In this document: positions 28,098 to 36,781 of the stretch, piece after piece | Layout: each line of letters starts with the position of its first letter | How positions within the stretch are numbered: the stretch's first letter is position 1 | Assembly: GCF_900100085.1 (NCBI RefSeq) | Contig: NZ_FNEJ01000002.1 | Location: forward strand, 248,001-312,000 | Direction of reading: 5' to 3' | Source: Salipiger marinus | Lineage (GTDB): Bacteria; Pseudomonadota; Alphaproteobacteria; Rhodobacterales; Rhodobacteraceae | DNA length: 64,000 nucleotides | Program-made: the position numbers and the translations under genes | The notes under the pieces: generated by a model | Databases searched by the model: none | Told to the model about the DNA's origin: nothing | What the model saw: only the letters and a program-made list of their open reading frames with translations

Positions 28098-28126
28098 GGG
28101 GTGACGCCATGCGTCACCCCGTTTTT
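28098..28126 (+). terminator. Rho-independent terminator
   Basis: Perfect 10-bp stem GGGGTGACGC / GCGTCACCCC with a 3-base CAT loop, then GTTTTT (28121-28126). It is on the plus strand, 133 bases beyond the receiver-like stop. The interval 27966-28097 has no ORF of note, so the terminator ends either a long 3' UTR or a separate small RNA. Confidence 0.8.
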
Positions 28127-28147
28127 CTGCCTGCCATTGCTGCGCCT

Positions 28148-29602
28148 TCAGACGCCGCTGGCGGGAATGCTGCTGCGGGGCACCGGGCGCGGCGCCGTCA
28201 GATCCTTCCACGACGACAGCGCCCGGTTGACCGGCCCCGCGGGCGGGCGGCTGACGAAGCGGCCCTGCCCCTCATGCGATGTCAGGGCGCCCTCGGTCAC
28301 CACGACCCTGCCGCGCGACAGCACGAAGCGCGGCAGCCCGCAGACCTCCATGCCTTCGAAGACGTTGTAATCGATGGCCGACTGCTGGTCCGCGGCAGAG
28401 ATCACGCGGCGCCGCGCCGGATCCAGCACCACGATATCCGCATCCGCCCCTTCCATGATCGCGCCCTTGCGCGGATAGAGGTTGAGGATCTTGGCGATAT
28501 TGGTCGAGGTGACGGCGACAAATTCCTCGGGCGTCAGCCGCCCCGTCGCCACCCCCGCCGTCCACAGCATCGGCAGCCGGTCCTGCAGCCCGCCGGTGCC
28601 ATTCGGGATCTTGGTGAAATCGCCAAGCCCGGTGCGTTTCTGCGCAGTGGTAAAGGCGCAGTGATCGGTCGCCACGCAGGACAGCGACCCCGCCGCCAGA
28701 CCCGCCCACAGGCTGTCCTGATGCGCCTTGTTGCGGAAAGGCGGCGACATCACCCGCCGCGCGGCATGATCCCAGTCGGGATGGGCATAGGCGCTGTCAT
28801 CCAGCACCAGATGCTGGATCAGCGGCTCGCCCCAGACGCGCTTGCCCTGCTGGCGGGCGCGGCGGATGGCCTCATGCGCCTCCTCGCAGCTGACATGCAC
28901 CACATAGAGCGGCACCCCCGCCATGTCGGCGATCATGATGGCGCGGTTGGTGGCCTCGCCCTCCACTTGCGGCGGGCGGGAATAGGCATGTGCCTCGGGG
29001 CCGGTATTGCCCGCCGCCATCAGGCTGCGCTGCAGCTCCGCCACCACATCGCCGTTTTCGGCATGAACCAGCGGGATCGCCCCCAGCTCGGCGCAGCGGC
29101 GGAACGAGGCGAACATCTCCTCGTCATTCACCATCAGCGCGCCCTTATAGGCCATAAAATGCTTGAAGCTGGTGATGCCACGCTCGCGCACCACCGCCTC
29201 CATCTCGGAAAACACCTGTTCCGACCACCATGTGACCGCCATGTGGAAGGAATAGTCGCAATGCGCGCGGGCCGCCTTGTTGTCCCACATCTTCAGCGCG
29301 TCGAGCAGCCCCTGCCCCGGCGCGGGCAGCGCAAAATCCACCACCATCGTGGTGCCGCCCGCCAGCGCGGCCCGGGTGCCGCTGTCGAAATCATCCGCCG
29401 AATAGGTGCCCATGAAGGGCATCTCCAGATGGGTATGCGGATCGATCCCGCCCGGCATCACATAGCAGCCGCTGGCATCCAGCACGCTGTCGCCCGCCAG
29501 ATCGGGCCCGATGCGGAGGATCCGCCCGTCCTCGATCAGCACATCCGCCGCGCGGCTCAGATCGGCGGTGACCACGGTGCCGCCCTTGATGACTGTGGAC
29601 AT
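28148..29602 (-). CDS. hydA: Dihydropyrimidinase / D-hydantoinase
   Basis: 484 residues, amidohydrolase superfamily. Metal ligands are all present: H56 and H58 (DPHTHLE), carbamylated Lys K153 (AYKGALM), H180 (LVHAENG), H236 (VVHVSC) and D313 (ATDHCAF). It opens the 5,6-dihydrouracil/dihydrothymine ring to the N-carbamoyl-beta-amino acid; hydantoins are side substrates. ATG 29602 follows AGGGAGCAGG. Downstream of the carbamoyl hydrolase gene and separated from it by a hairpin repeat. Second step of the reductive pyrimidine pathway, after PreA/PreT. Confidence 0.94.
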   Translation of the reverse strand: MSTVIKGGTVVTADLSRAADVLIEDGRILRIGPDLAGDSVLDASGCYVMPGGIDPHTHLEMPFMGTYSADDFDSGTRAALAGGTTMVVDFALPAPGQGLLDALKMWDNKAARAHCDYSFHMAVTWWSEQVFSEMEAVVRERGITSFKHFMAYKGALMVNDEEMFASFRRCAELGAIPLVHAENGDVVAELQRSLMAAGNTGPEAHAYSRPPQVEGEATNRAIMIADMAGVPLYVVHVSCEEAHEAIRRARQQGKRVWGEPLIQHLVLDDSAYAHPDWDHAARRVMSPPFRNKAHQDSLWAGLAAGSLSCVATDHCAFTTAQKRTGLGDFTKIPNGTGGLQDRLPMLWTAGVATGRLTPEEFVAVTSTNIAKILNLYPRKGAIMEGADADIVVLDPARRRVISAADQQSAIDYNVFEGMEVCGLPRFVLSRGRVVVTEGALTSHEGQGRFVSRPPAGPVNRALSSWKDLTAPRPVPRSSIPASGV

Positions 29603-29640
29603 GTCCTGCTCCCTGTCGCGGACCAGCCCCTTCTTCTTGG

Positions 29641-29694
29641 TCCAAATATCCCGGGGAGTCCGCGGCCCCCGGCCGCGGACGGGGCAGAGCCCCT
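29641..29694 (-). repeat. Two-hairpin intergenic repeat, copy 2
   Basis: Read on the minus strand: GGGGCTCTGCCCC, then a 10-bp stem GTCCGCGGCC / GGCCGCGGAC with loop GGG, then TCCCCGGGATATTTGG. Same order as copy 1 at 1748-1799, but the second stem is longer and its bases differ in a compensating way. It starts 2 bases after the upstream gene's stop codon, between the two pyrimidine-degradation genes. Confidence 0.7.
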
Positions 29695-29695
29695 G

Positions 29696-30946
29696 TCAGC
29701 GCAGAAGTTCCGCTGTCTCCAGCACGGCGTGGAACAGAACCTCCGTCCCCGCCGCCGCCCAGTCCTTGCTGATCTCCTCTGCCTCGTTATGGCTCAGCCC
29801 GTCGACGCAGGGACACATGATCATCGTGGCGGGCGCCACCTTCGCCGCCCAGCAGGCATCGTGCCCGGCCCCCGACACCACATCCATATGGCTGTATCCC
29901 AGTCGTTCGGCGGCACCACGCACGCTGCGCACCAGATCCGGCGCAAAGGTGACCGGATCAAAATGCCCCACCACCTCCACCGCGCAGCCCACGCCCAGCT
30001 CGGCACAGATCGCGGGCGCGCGCGCCTCCACCTCGGCGCGGAGCGCATCCAGTTTCGCCTGATCGGGAGACCGCAGATCGACGGTGAAGACCACCGATCC
30101 GGGCAGAACGTTGCGCGAATTCGGCAGGAACCGCGCCTGCCCCACGCCGCCCATGGCATCGGGCTGCGCGGCCATCGCCACCTCCTGCACCATCTCGATG
30201 ATCCGCGCCATGGCGAGCCCGGCATTGATCCGCATCGCCATCGGGGTGGACCCGGTATGCGCGGCGCGTCCCGTCAGGGTGAATTCCAGCCACCACAGGC
30301 CCTGACAATGGGTGACCACGCCAATCTGCCGGCCTTCCGCCTCCAGAATGGGCCCCTGTTCGATATGCAGTTCGTAATAGGCGTGCATGCGGCGCGCGCC
30401 CACCTCCTCGGTGCCCTTCCAGCCGATCCGCGCCAGTTCCTCGCCATAGCTCCTGCCCTCGGGATCGGTGCGGCCATAGGCGTAATCCAGCGTGTGCACC
30501 CCGGCAAAGACGCCGGAGGCCAGCATGGCGGGCGCAAAGCGCGCGCCTTCCTCATTGGACCAGTTGGTGACCACGATGGGATGCCGGGTGCGGATGCCAA
30601 GATCGTTCATGCTGCGCACCACCTCCAGCGCGCCCAGCACCCCCAGCACCCCGTCATATTTGCCGCCCGTCGGCTGGGTGTCGAGATGCGAGCCCATATA
30701 GACCGGCAGCGCCTCCGGATCCTCGCCCGCGCGGGTGGCGAACATCGTGCCCATGGCATCCAGACCCATGGTCATCCCCGCCGCCTCGCACCAGCGCTGG
30801 AACAGCGCGCGGCCTTCGGCATCGGCATCGGTCAGGGTCTGGCGGTTGTTGCCCCCCGCAACTCCGGGGCCGATCCGGGCCATCTCCATCAGGCTGTCCC
30901 ACAGCCGGTCGCCATTGATGCGCAGGTTTTCTCCCGCTGCCGCCAT
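29696..30946 (-). CDS. N-carbamoyl-amino-acid hydrolase / beta-ureidopropionase (M20 zinc hydrolase)
   Basis: 416 residues from ATG 30946, chosen because GGAGGG lies 6 bases upstream; an ATG at 30958 is in frame. M20 di-zinc motifs: H87 (GSHLDT), D98 (KYDGVLG), E132-E133 (NEEGARF), H194 (ELHIEQGP) and a C-terminal His (GLSHNEAE). GAGHDACW is the HyuC/AmaB marker. It removes the carbamoyl group from N-carbamoyl-beta-alanine or N-carbamoyl-L-amino acids, the third step of the pathway. Divergent from the RutR-like regulator. Confidence 0.93.
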   Translation of the reverse strand: MAAAGENLRINGDRLWDSLMEMARIGPGVAGGNNRQTLTDADAEGRALFQRWCEAAGMTMGLDAMGTMFATRAGEDPEALPVYMGSHLDTQPTGGKYDGVLGVLGALEVVRSMNDLGIRTRHPIVVTNWSNEEGARFAPAMLASGVFAGVHTLDYAYGRTDPEGRSYGEELARIGWKGTEEVGARRMHAYYELHIEQGPILEAEGRQIGVVTHCQGLWWLEFTLTGRAAHTGSTPMAMRINAGLAMARIIEMVQEVAMAAQPDAMGGVGQARFLPNSRNVLPGSVVFTVDLRSPDQAKLDALRAEVEARAPAICAELGVGCAVEVVGHFDPVTFAPDLVRSVRGAAERLGYSHMDVVSGAGHDACWAAKVAPATMIMCPCVDGLSHNEAEEISKDWAAAGTEVLFHAVLETAELLR

Positions 30947-31114
30947 TCTGCCCTCCATTCCGCCCGTCCCGGCGCGCAGCCTGCACAGACGCGGCGATTT
31001 TTTACCGTTTGGTCAAGCCACGATTGCAATCCGCCCCAAGCCTGTCAAGAAAACCCCCACGGGGCAGGGTCCGGCAGTGTCCCGCAGCGCCCGCAAAAGC
31101 AGCAGAGGAGCCCC

Positions 31115-31765
31115 ATGGAGGCGACACCGGCCAAAAAGACCAGCCGCATCCAGACCAGAAACCGCCGCCGCATCCTTGAGGCGGCGCTGGAGGTGTTTTC
31201 GCAGCAGGGGTTCCGCGGCGCGACTCTGGACCAGATCGCCGATGCCGCAGGCATGTCGAAGCCCAACCTGCTCTATTATTACGAGAGCAAGGAAGCCATC
31301 CATGTCCAGCTGCTGAATGCGCTGATGGAAAAATGGCTCGCGCCGCTCGACCATCTCGATCCGGCAGGTGAGCCGCTCGACGAGATTCTGGGCTATGTCC
31401 GCCGCAAGATGGAGATGAGCCGCCGCTTCCCGCGGGAAAGCCGTCTCTTTGCCAATGAGATCCTGCAAGGCGCCCCCCGGATGCACCCCCATCTGCAGCA
31501 CAGGCTGAAGCCGCTTTTTGACACCAAATGCGCCCTGCTGCGGCGCTGGATGGACGAGGGCCGTCTGGCCAAGGCCGATCCGGCGCAGGTTCTGATCTCG
31601 ATCTGGGCGCTGACCCAGCATTATGCGGATTTTGACACGCAGGTCCGGATTCTGGTCCCCGACGAGTCCGCTGGATGGCGCGCGGCGCAGGACCATGTGC
31701 TGACGGTCGTTCGGAAGCTGCTGACCCCGGCACCTCCCGCCCCTGCAGCGTCAACTCTGCGTTAA
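31115..31765 (+). CDS. TetR family regulator, RutR-like
   Basis: 216 residues. TetR HTH at about 15-60 (RRRILEAALEVFSQQGFRGA, ADAAGMSKPNLLYYYESKE in parts) and a YcdC/RutR-type C-terminal domain (RLFANEILQGAP, LISIWALTQHYADFDTQV). RutR binds uracil or thymine and controls pyrimidine catabolism. ATG 31115 follows AGAGGAG. Located between the hydrolase and PreA/PreT genes, so it is the probable local regulator of both divergent halves. A much longer frame running from 28109 is a shadow of the opposite-strand genes. Confidence 0.9.
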   Translation: MEATPAKKTSRIQTRNRRRILEAALEVFSQQGFRGATLDQIADAAGMSKPNLLYYYESKEAIHVQLLNALMEKWLAPLDHLDPAGEPLDEILGYVRRKMEMSRRFPRESRLFANEILQGAPRMHPHLQHRLKPLFDTKCALLRRWMDEGRLAKADPAQVLISIWALTQHYADFDTQVRILVPDESAGWRAAQDHVLTVVRKLLTPAPPAPAASTLR

Positions 31766-31770
31766 TCAGA

Positions 31771-32031
31771 ATGCCGCAGAGTGCGGATATGGACCCGCAT
31801 CTCTCCCCTTCGCCAGACGTGATCCCGAACCGGTGCTGGCAGGCACGGATTTTCGGGGCGAAGTCCGTACAGACGGGCGGCGTGGTCCGGCGCAAGATCC
31901 GCGATGTTCACCGCGAAATCGGACGCGACGCCCTGATCGCCGAGGTCAAGGCGCGCGGATTTCATCTGCTGGAATGCGGCGATCAGTATGTGATCATCTG
32001 CAATTCCGGCCAGCTGCGCGTGGTGTGTTGA
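31771..32031 (+). CDS. Small conserved protein of unknown function
   Basis: 86 residues from ATG 31771 (or 80 from ATG 31789). Basic and compact: FGAKSVQTGGVVRRKIRDVH, then REIGRDALIAEVKARGFHLLE, ending CGDQYVIICNSGQLRVVC. I recognise the type as a small protein conserved in Rhodobacteraceae, without known function. It starts 5 bases after the TetR stop, so it may be co-transcribed. The three Cys near the C-terminus are notable for so small a protein. Followed directly by paired palindromes. Confidence 0.72.
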   Translation: MPQSADMDPHLSPSPDVIPNRCWQARIFGAKSVQTGGVVRRKIRDVHREIGRDALIAEVKARGFHLLECGDQYVIICNSGQLRVVC

Positions 32032-32059
32032 GCGAGAAAATTCGTCCGAATTTTCTCGC
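32032..32059. terminator. Perfect palindrome 1 (bidirectional terminator-like)
   Basis: GCGAGAAAATTCG (32032-32044) and CGAATTTTCTCGC (32047-32059): 13-bp perfect arms with a 2-base centre, starting at the base after the stop codon of the small gene. AT-rich compared with its surroundings. Confidence 0.65.
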
Positions 32060-32076
32060 GACTCCCGGCGCACGAT

Positions 32077-32105
32077 TTCGAGATTTTTCGTCGAAAAATC
32101 TCGAA
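32077..32105. terminator. Perfect palindrome 2 (bidirectional terminator-like)
   Basis: TTCGAGATTTTTCG (32077-32090) and CGAAAAATCTCGAA (32092-32105): 14-bp perfect arms around a single T, ending 2 bases before the preA stop. With palindrome 1 it fills the gap between two convergent genes, one palindrome beside each stop. Confidence 0.65.
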
Positions 32106-32107
32106 CC

Positions 32108-33412
32108 TCACTCCGCAGCCTGCTGGGCCATCGGATTGTTGGGATGCCTCGTCCAGTCCGCCCGATCCGCTGACACCTGCAACCTGGTGCGGGGATCAAC
32201 CGCCCCTGCGGGCAGCCGCACCATGGTGATGCAGCTTTCGACCGGGCAGACATTGACGCACAGGTTGCAGGCGACGCAGTCCTCGTCCTTGACCTCGAAA
32301 ACCCGGCCCGGCAGCATCGCGATGGCCTGATGCGAGGTATCCTCGCAGGCGGCGTAGCAGCGTCCGCAGCTGATGCAGAGATCCGGGTCGATCCGCGCCT
32401 TGGACACCGCGTTCAGGTTGAGATGCTGCCAGTCGCTGACATTGGGCACGGCCCGTCCGATCAGATCGCCAAGCCCGATCTCCTTGCTGTCGAGATATTC
32501 CGACAGCCCTCGCGTCATCTCCTGCACCACCTTGAACCCATAGGTCATGGCCGCCGTGCAGACCTGCACATTGCCCGCCCCCAGCGCCAGAAATTCCGCC
32601 GCATCCCGCCATGTGGTGACGCCGCCGATGCCCGAGATCGGCAGGCCCCGCGTTTCGGGGGACCGCGCGATTTCGGCCACCATGTTGAGCGCGATGGGTT
32701 TGACCGCCGGACCGCACAGCCCGCCATGCGCGCCCTTGCCGTCGATGGTGGGCTCGGGCGCGAACAGATCCAGATCCACGGCGGTGATCGAGTTGACGGT
32801 GTTGATGAGGCTCACCGCATCGGCCCCGCCGCGTTTCGCCGCCTCTGCGGGTTTGCGGATGTCGGTGATGTTCGGCGTCAGCTTCACGATGCAGGGCATG
32901 CGGCTGGCCTGTTTCACCCAGCGTGTCACCATCTCGATATAGTCGGGCACCTGCCCCACGGCAGAGCCCATGCCGCGCTCGCTCATGCCATGCGGGCAGC
33001 CGAAATTCAGCTCCACCCCGTCCGCCCCCGTCTCCTCGACCAGAGGCAGGATCGCCTTCCAGGCCTCTTCGGTGCAGGGCACCATCAGCGACACCACCAG
33101 CGCCCGGTCCGGCCAGTCGCGCTTTACCGCCTTGATCTCGCGCAGGTTCACCTCCAGCGGGCGGTCGGTGATCAGTTCGATGTTGTTGAGCCCCAGCAGC
33201 CGCCGGTCCGCGCCCCAGATCGCCCCGTAGCGGGGACCGTTGACGTTGACCACCGGCGGGCCCGCTTCGCCCAGCGTTTTCCACACCACCCCGCCCCAGC
33301 CGGCCTCATAGGCGCGGCGGACATTGTATTCCTTGTCGGTGGGCGGCGCCGAGGCCAGCCAGAACGGGTTCGGCGAGGAGATGCCCACGAAGTCACAGGA
33401 AAGATCAGCCAT
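32108..33412 (-). CDS. preA: NAD-dependent dihydropyrimidine dehydrogenase, catalytic subunit
   Basis: 434 residues. FMN-binding TIM barrel like dihydroorotate dehydrogenase (SSPNPFWLASAPPTDKEYN in parts; catalytic Cys in NFGCPHGMSERG), then a C-terminal ferredoxin-like domain with two 4Fe-4S motifs, CISCGRCYAAC and CVACNLCVNVCP. Reduces uracil and thymine to the dihydro forms, the first step of reductive pyrimidine breakdown. ATG 33412 lies 12 bases past the preT stop; the two subunits form the complex. Confidence 0.95.
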   Translation of the reverse strand: MADLSCDFVGISSPNPFWLASAPPTDKEYNVRRAYEAGWGGVVWKTLGEAGPPVVNVNGPRYGAIWGADRRLLGLNNIELITDRPLEVNLREIKAVKRDWPDRALVVSLMVPCTEEAWKAILPLVEETGADGVELNFGCPHGMSERGMGSAVGQVPDYIEMVTRWVKQASRMPCIVKLTPNITDIRKPAEAAKRGGADAVSLINTVNSITAVDLDLFAPEPTIDGKGAHGGLCGPAVKPIALNMVAEIARSPETRGLPISGIGGVTTWRDAAEFLALGAGNVQVCTAAMTYGFKVVQEMTRGLSEYLDSKEIGLGDLIGRAVPNVSDWQHLNLNAVSKARIDPDLCISCGRCYAACEDTSHQAIAMLPGRVFEVKDEDCVACNLCVNVCPVESCITMVRLPAGAVDPRTRLQVSADRADWTRHPNNPMAQQAAE

Positions 33413-33424
33413 GTCGCGTGCTCC

Positions 33425-34747
33425 TCAGCCCATCAGGCTTGTGTGGATGGCGTCCGCGGCGTCGCGACCCTGCGCCACCGCCGTCACCGTCAGATCAGTG
33501 CCGCCGCTGGCACAATCGCCACCGGCCCAGACCCCGGGCAGCGAACTGCGCCCCTGCCCGTCCACCGCGATCCTGCCGCCTGTCAGGTCCGGCAGCGCGT
33601 CGCCCGTCAGGGTCTGGCCGATGGCGCGGAACACCTGATCGGCGGCCAGCCGGATCCGCGTGCCGGTGGGCTGCAGCGCGTCATCGGCAAATTCGAACTC
33701 AACCTCGCGCACCGCGCCATTGCCATGCACCGCCACCGGCACCGCATTGCAGAGGATCCGCACGCCCTTGCTCTGCGCCAGATCCTGTTCGAAGCGCGAG
33801 GCGCCCATCCGCGCCTGCGACCGCCGGTAGACCACCGTGACGTTGAGCGCCCCCAGCAACTTAGCCTGCACCGCCACGTCGATGGCGGTCATGCCGCCGC
33901 CAATCACCACCACGTCGCGCCCCACGGACAAGCGGGACAGATCCTCGGCCTGCCGCAGATCGGCGATGAAGCCCACGGCGTCCAGCACGCCCTCGCGGTG
34001 ATCGCCCTCGACCCCCAGCGCATTGACCCCGCCCAGACCAAGGCCAAGGAACACCGCGTCATGCCCGGCCCGCAGGTCGTCCAGCGTCAGGTCGCGCCCC
34101 AGCGCCATGCCGGGGCGCAGGGTGATGCCGCCGATGCCCAGCAGCCAGTCCACCTCGCGCGCGGCAAAATTCTCCGGGCTTTTATAGGCGGCGATGCCGT
34201 ATTCATTGAGCCCGCCGAGCTTGGGCCGCGCGTCGAACAGCGTAACCTCGTGCCCGTTCAGCGCCAGACGGTGGGCACAGGCCAGCCCTGCGGGCCCCGC
34301 GCCCACAACGGCCACGCGCTTGCCGGTGGGGGCGGCGCGGTCAAAGGGATGCGCGTTGCGCGCCATGATCCTGTCGGTGGCGTGGCGCTGCAGGCGCCCG
34401 ATCTCTACCGGGCGGCCTTCGGCGGCTTCACGCACGCAGGCCTGTTCGCACAGCGTTTCGGTCGGGCAGACGCGGGCGCACATGCCGCCAAGGATGTTCT
34501 GCTCCAGAATGGTGCGGGCCGCCGCCTCGGGCTGGCCGGTGCTGATCTGCCGCACGAACAGCGGCACGTCGATGCCGGTGGGACAGGCGGTGATGCAGGG
34601 CGCATCATGGCAGAAATAGCAGCGGTCCGCCGCGACCTGCGCCTCGTGAGCGCTGAGCGGCGGGTGCAGATCGGCGAAACCCGCCTCGATCACGGCCCGG
34701 TCCAGCCGTCCGGGGCGGATGCCCTCTGCCAGTTGCCTTGCGTCCAT
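33425..34747 (-). CDS. preT: Dihydropyrimidine dehydrogenase, NADH-accepting subunit
   Basis: 440 residues, GltD-like. N-terminal Fe-S region with CYFCHDAPCITACPTG and CARVCPTETLCEQACVR, then an FAD Rossmann motif [11 protein letters not shown] and an NAD(P) motif VVIGGGMTAID; C-terminal GVWAGGDCASGG. Passes electrons from NAD(P)H through FAD and Fe-S clusters to PreA. ATG 34747 follows GGGAGGCGACCG; a longer frame to 34789 has no RBS. First gene of the preT-preA pair. Confidence 0.94.
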   Translation of the reverse strand: MDARQLAEGIRPGRLDRAVIEAGFADLHPPLSAHEAQVAADRCYFCHDAPCITACPTGIDVPLFVRQISTGQPEAAARTILEQNILGGMCARVCPTETLCEQACVREAAEGRPVEIGRLQRHATDRIMARNAHPFDRAAPTGKRVAVVGAGPAGLACAHRLALNGHEVTLFDARPKLGGLNEYGIAAYKSPENFAAREVDWLLGIGGITLRPGMALGRDLTLDDLRAGHDAVFLGLGLGGVNALGVEGDHREGVLDAVGFIADLRQAEDLSRLSVGRDVVVIGGGMTAIDVAVQAKLLGALNVTVVYRRSQARMGASRFEQDLAQSKGVRILCNAVPVAVHGNGAVREVEFEFADDALQPTGTRIRLAADQVFRAIGQTLTGDALPDLTGGRIAVDGQGRSSLPGVWAGGDCASGGTDLTVTAVAQGRDAADAIHTSLMG

Positions 34748-34872
34748 CGGTCGCCTCCCGCTGCCTGCGCTATGGAAAAACGCTCTCACGGGTCAAAATT
34801 TTTATCAATCGGTAAAGAAATTCGCCCCGCCCCTGTCGGGACGTCTGCTCAAAAATCCGGCAGACAATGCAG

Positions 34873-34900
34873 AAAGGCCGCCCCCGAAGGGACGGCCTTT
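34873..34900 (-). terminator. Rho-independent terminator of rpsD
   Basis: AAAGGCCG (34873-34880) pairs with CGGCCTTT (34893-34900), with further G-C pairs inside. It lies 22 bases past the rpsD stop, and the minus-strand exit reads TTTCTGC. Confidence 0.75.
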
Positions 34901-34922
34901 GCACAGATCGCGGGCAGAAGGA

Positions 34923-35543
34923 TCAGTTCTGCGCGTAATATTCGATGACCAGATTCGGTTCCATGATCACGGCATAGGGCACGTCGGCAAGGCCGGGGGT
35001 GCGCACGAAGGTCGCGGTCATCTTGGAATGGTCGGCCTCGATGTAATCGGGCACGTCCCGCTCGGCCAGCTGCACGGCTTCCAGCAGCACGACCATCTGG
35101 CGCGACTTCTCGCGGACCTCGATCACGTCGCCTTCCTTCACGCGGTAGGAGGGGATGTTCACGCGGCGACCGTTCACCATGACGTGGCCGTGGTTCACGA
35201 ACTGACGCGCGGCGAACACGGTCGGCACGAACTTGGCGCGGTAGACGACGGCGTCCAGACGGCGCTCCAGCAGGCCGATCAGCAACTCGCCGGTGTCGCC
35301 CTTCAGGCGCTCGGCATCCGAGAAGATGCGGCGGAACTGCTTTTCGGTCAGATCGCCATAATAGCCTTTCAGCTTCTGCTTGGCGCGCAGCTGCAGACCG
35401 AAGTCCGACAGCTTGCCCTTGCGGCGCTGACCATGCTGGCCGGGGCCATATTCGCGCTTGTTCACCGGGGACTTGGGACGGCCCCAGATGTTCTCGCCCA
35501 TGCGGCGGTCAAGCTTGTACTTGGCAGACGTGCGTTTGGTCAC
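34923..35543 (-). CDS. rpsD: 30S ribosomal protein S4
   Basis: 206 residues, full length. N-terminal S4 region ([20 protein letters not shown]) and the S4 RNA-binding domain near 95-160 ([35 protein letters not shown]). Primary 16S rRNA-binding protein that starts 30S assembly. GTG 35543 has AAGGAGATCAGCC before it. Stands alone rather than in the alpha operon, as is usual in alphaproteobacteria, with its own promoter and terminator. Confidence 0.97.
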   Translation of the reverse strand: MTKRTSAKYKLDRRMGENIWGRPKSPVNKREYGPGQHGQRRKGKLSDFGLQLRAKQKLKGYYGDLTEKQFRRIFSDAERLKGDTGELLIGLLERRLDAVVYRAKFVPTVFAARQFVNHGHVMVNGRRVNIPSYRVKEGDVIEVREKSRQMVVLLEAVQLAERDVPDYIEADHSKMTATFVRTPGLADVPYAVIMEPNLVIEYYAQN

Positions 35544-35640
35544 GGCTGATCTCCTTCATATGTGACGAAGGGCGTTGTCCTTTGCCCGAAGGCCGACAGG
35601 GCATCCCCTTGCGGGGGCCACCAACACCAATGAAGGCGCG

Positions 35641-35668
35641 CTTATATGCGGCTTTGGCCCGGAGTCAA
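35641..35668 (-). promoter_or_regulatory. Sigma-70 promoter of rpsD
   Basis: On the minus strand TTGACT (35668-35663), 16-base spacer, TATAAG (35646-35641). It gives a leader of about 90 bases before the GTG start, which contains GC-rich stem-forming sequence and could hold autoregulatory structure. Confidence 0.7.
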
Positions 35669-35790
35669 CACGCCAGCCCGAGGTGAGCCGCGAATTTGCC
35701 GCCAAGTTTGTCCTTTAAACCGCCGTTAAGTCCACAGGCGCAGGATGGCGGGGCGCAAAGACCGCCAGCACACAGGGGAACGGGCCGGAG

Positions 35791-36600
35791 ATGATTGCAC
35801 CCACCGCACTGGATCTGGCGCTGGACGCGCGGGACCGCGGCATCGTCGACATGGTGCGCGACGCGATCCGGCACCGGCAGGTGCTGCTGGCCTATCAGCC
35901 GGTGGTGCGCGCCCGCGACCCCGCCACCATCGCCTTTCACGAGGCGCTGATTCGCGTGCTGGACGAGACCGGGCGCATCGTCCCCGCCCGGGACTTCATG
36001 CCCGCGCTGGAAGACACGGAATATGGCCGCCTGCTGGACTGCATCGCGCTGGATCACGGGCTGCGGGAACTGGCGCGGGAACCGGGGCTGCGGCTGTCGG
36101 TCAACATGTCGGCCCGCTCCATCGGCTATCGCGCATGGTCGCGCACGCTGACCCGCGGCATCGACCGCGACCCCACCGTGGCCGAACGGCTGATTCTGGA
36201 AATCACCGAATCCTCGGCCATGCTGGTGCCCGAACTGGTGGTGGATTTTATGGCTTCGCTGCAGCGCCGCGGCATCACCTTCGCGCTGGATGATTTTGGC
36301 GCGGGCTATACCGCGCTGCGCCATTTCAAGCAGTTCAGCTTCGACATCCTGAAAATCGACGGGCAGTTCGTGACCGGCATCGCGCAGGATGCCGACAATC
36401 AGGTGCTGACCGGCGCCATGCTGGCCATCGCCGACCAGTTCGACATGTTCACCGTCGCCGAATCGGTGGAGCGGGCCGAAGACGCCGCCTATCTTGCCGC
36501 GCTTGGCGTCGACTGCCTGCAGGGCTACCATTTCGGCGCACCCACCGTCACCCCCGCATGGCGCAGGCCGCAGGCGCGTCCGGCGCAGGCCCGCGCCTGA
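35791..36600 (+). CDS. EAL-domain protein, c-di-GMP phosphodiesterase
   Basis: 269 residues, almost all one EAL domain with no membrane or sensory domain. Catalytic motifs look intact: [26 protein letters not shown] (loop 6), KIDGQF, AESVE and QGYHFG. It should hydrolyse c-di-GMP to pGpG in the cytoplasm. ATG 35791 follows GGCCGGAG. No partner or GGDEF gene is adjacent. Activity is inferred from motif retention. Confidence 0.9.
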   Translation: MIAPTALDLALDARDRGIVDMVRDAIRHRQVLLAYQPVVRARDPATIAFHEALIRVLDETGRIVPARDFMPALEDTEYGRLLDCIALDHGLRELAREPGLRLSVNMSARSIGYRAWSRTLTRGIDRDPTVAERLILEITESSAMLVPELVVDFMASLQRRGITFALDDFGAGYTALRHFKQFSFDILKIDGQFVTGIAQDADNQVLTGAMLAIADQFDMFTVAESVERAEDAAYLAALGVDCLQGYHFGAPTVTPAWRRPQARPAQARA

Positions 36601-36781
36601 GCGGGACGCCCTGCCGGGGCAGCGACAAATTGCGCTACCAGCTGCAAAACATGTGCAGAAACACTGTCCTGCGGCCCTGCAGCGCGGTATCAAGGGCGGG
36701 AAGTCAGGCGCGGAAGGTCGGTTCCTGCCACGAGGGCGGGACCGCGCATCAGCGCCGAGGCTCTGCATGGAGGGAGAATTC

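Noticed and set aside
28109-31765. Very long plus-strand open frame (over 1200 codons)
   Set aside because: It is the mirror of the dihydropyrimidinase and hydrolase genes on the minus strand, His/Arg/Gln-rich and without family features. Only its last 217 codons are a real gene (TetR, 31115-31765).
32032-32105. CRISPR-like repeats
   Set aside because: There are only two palindromes, different from each other, with no spacers or cas genes.
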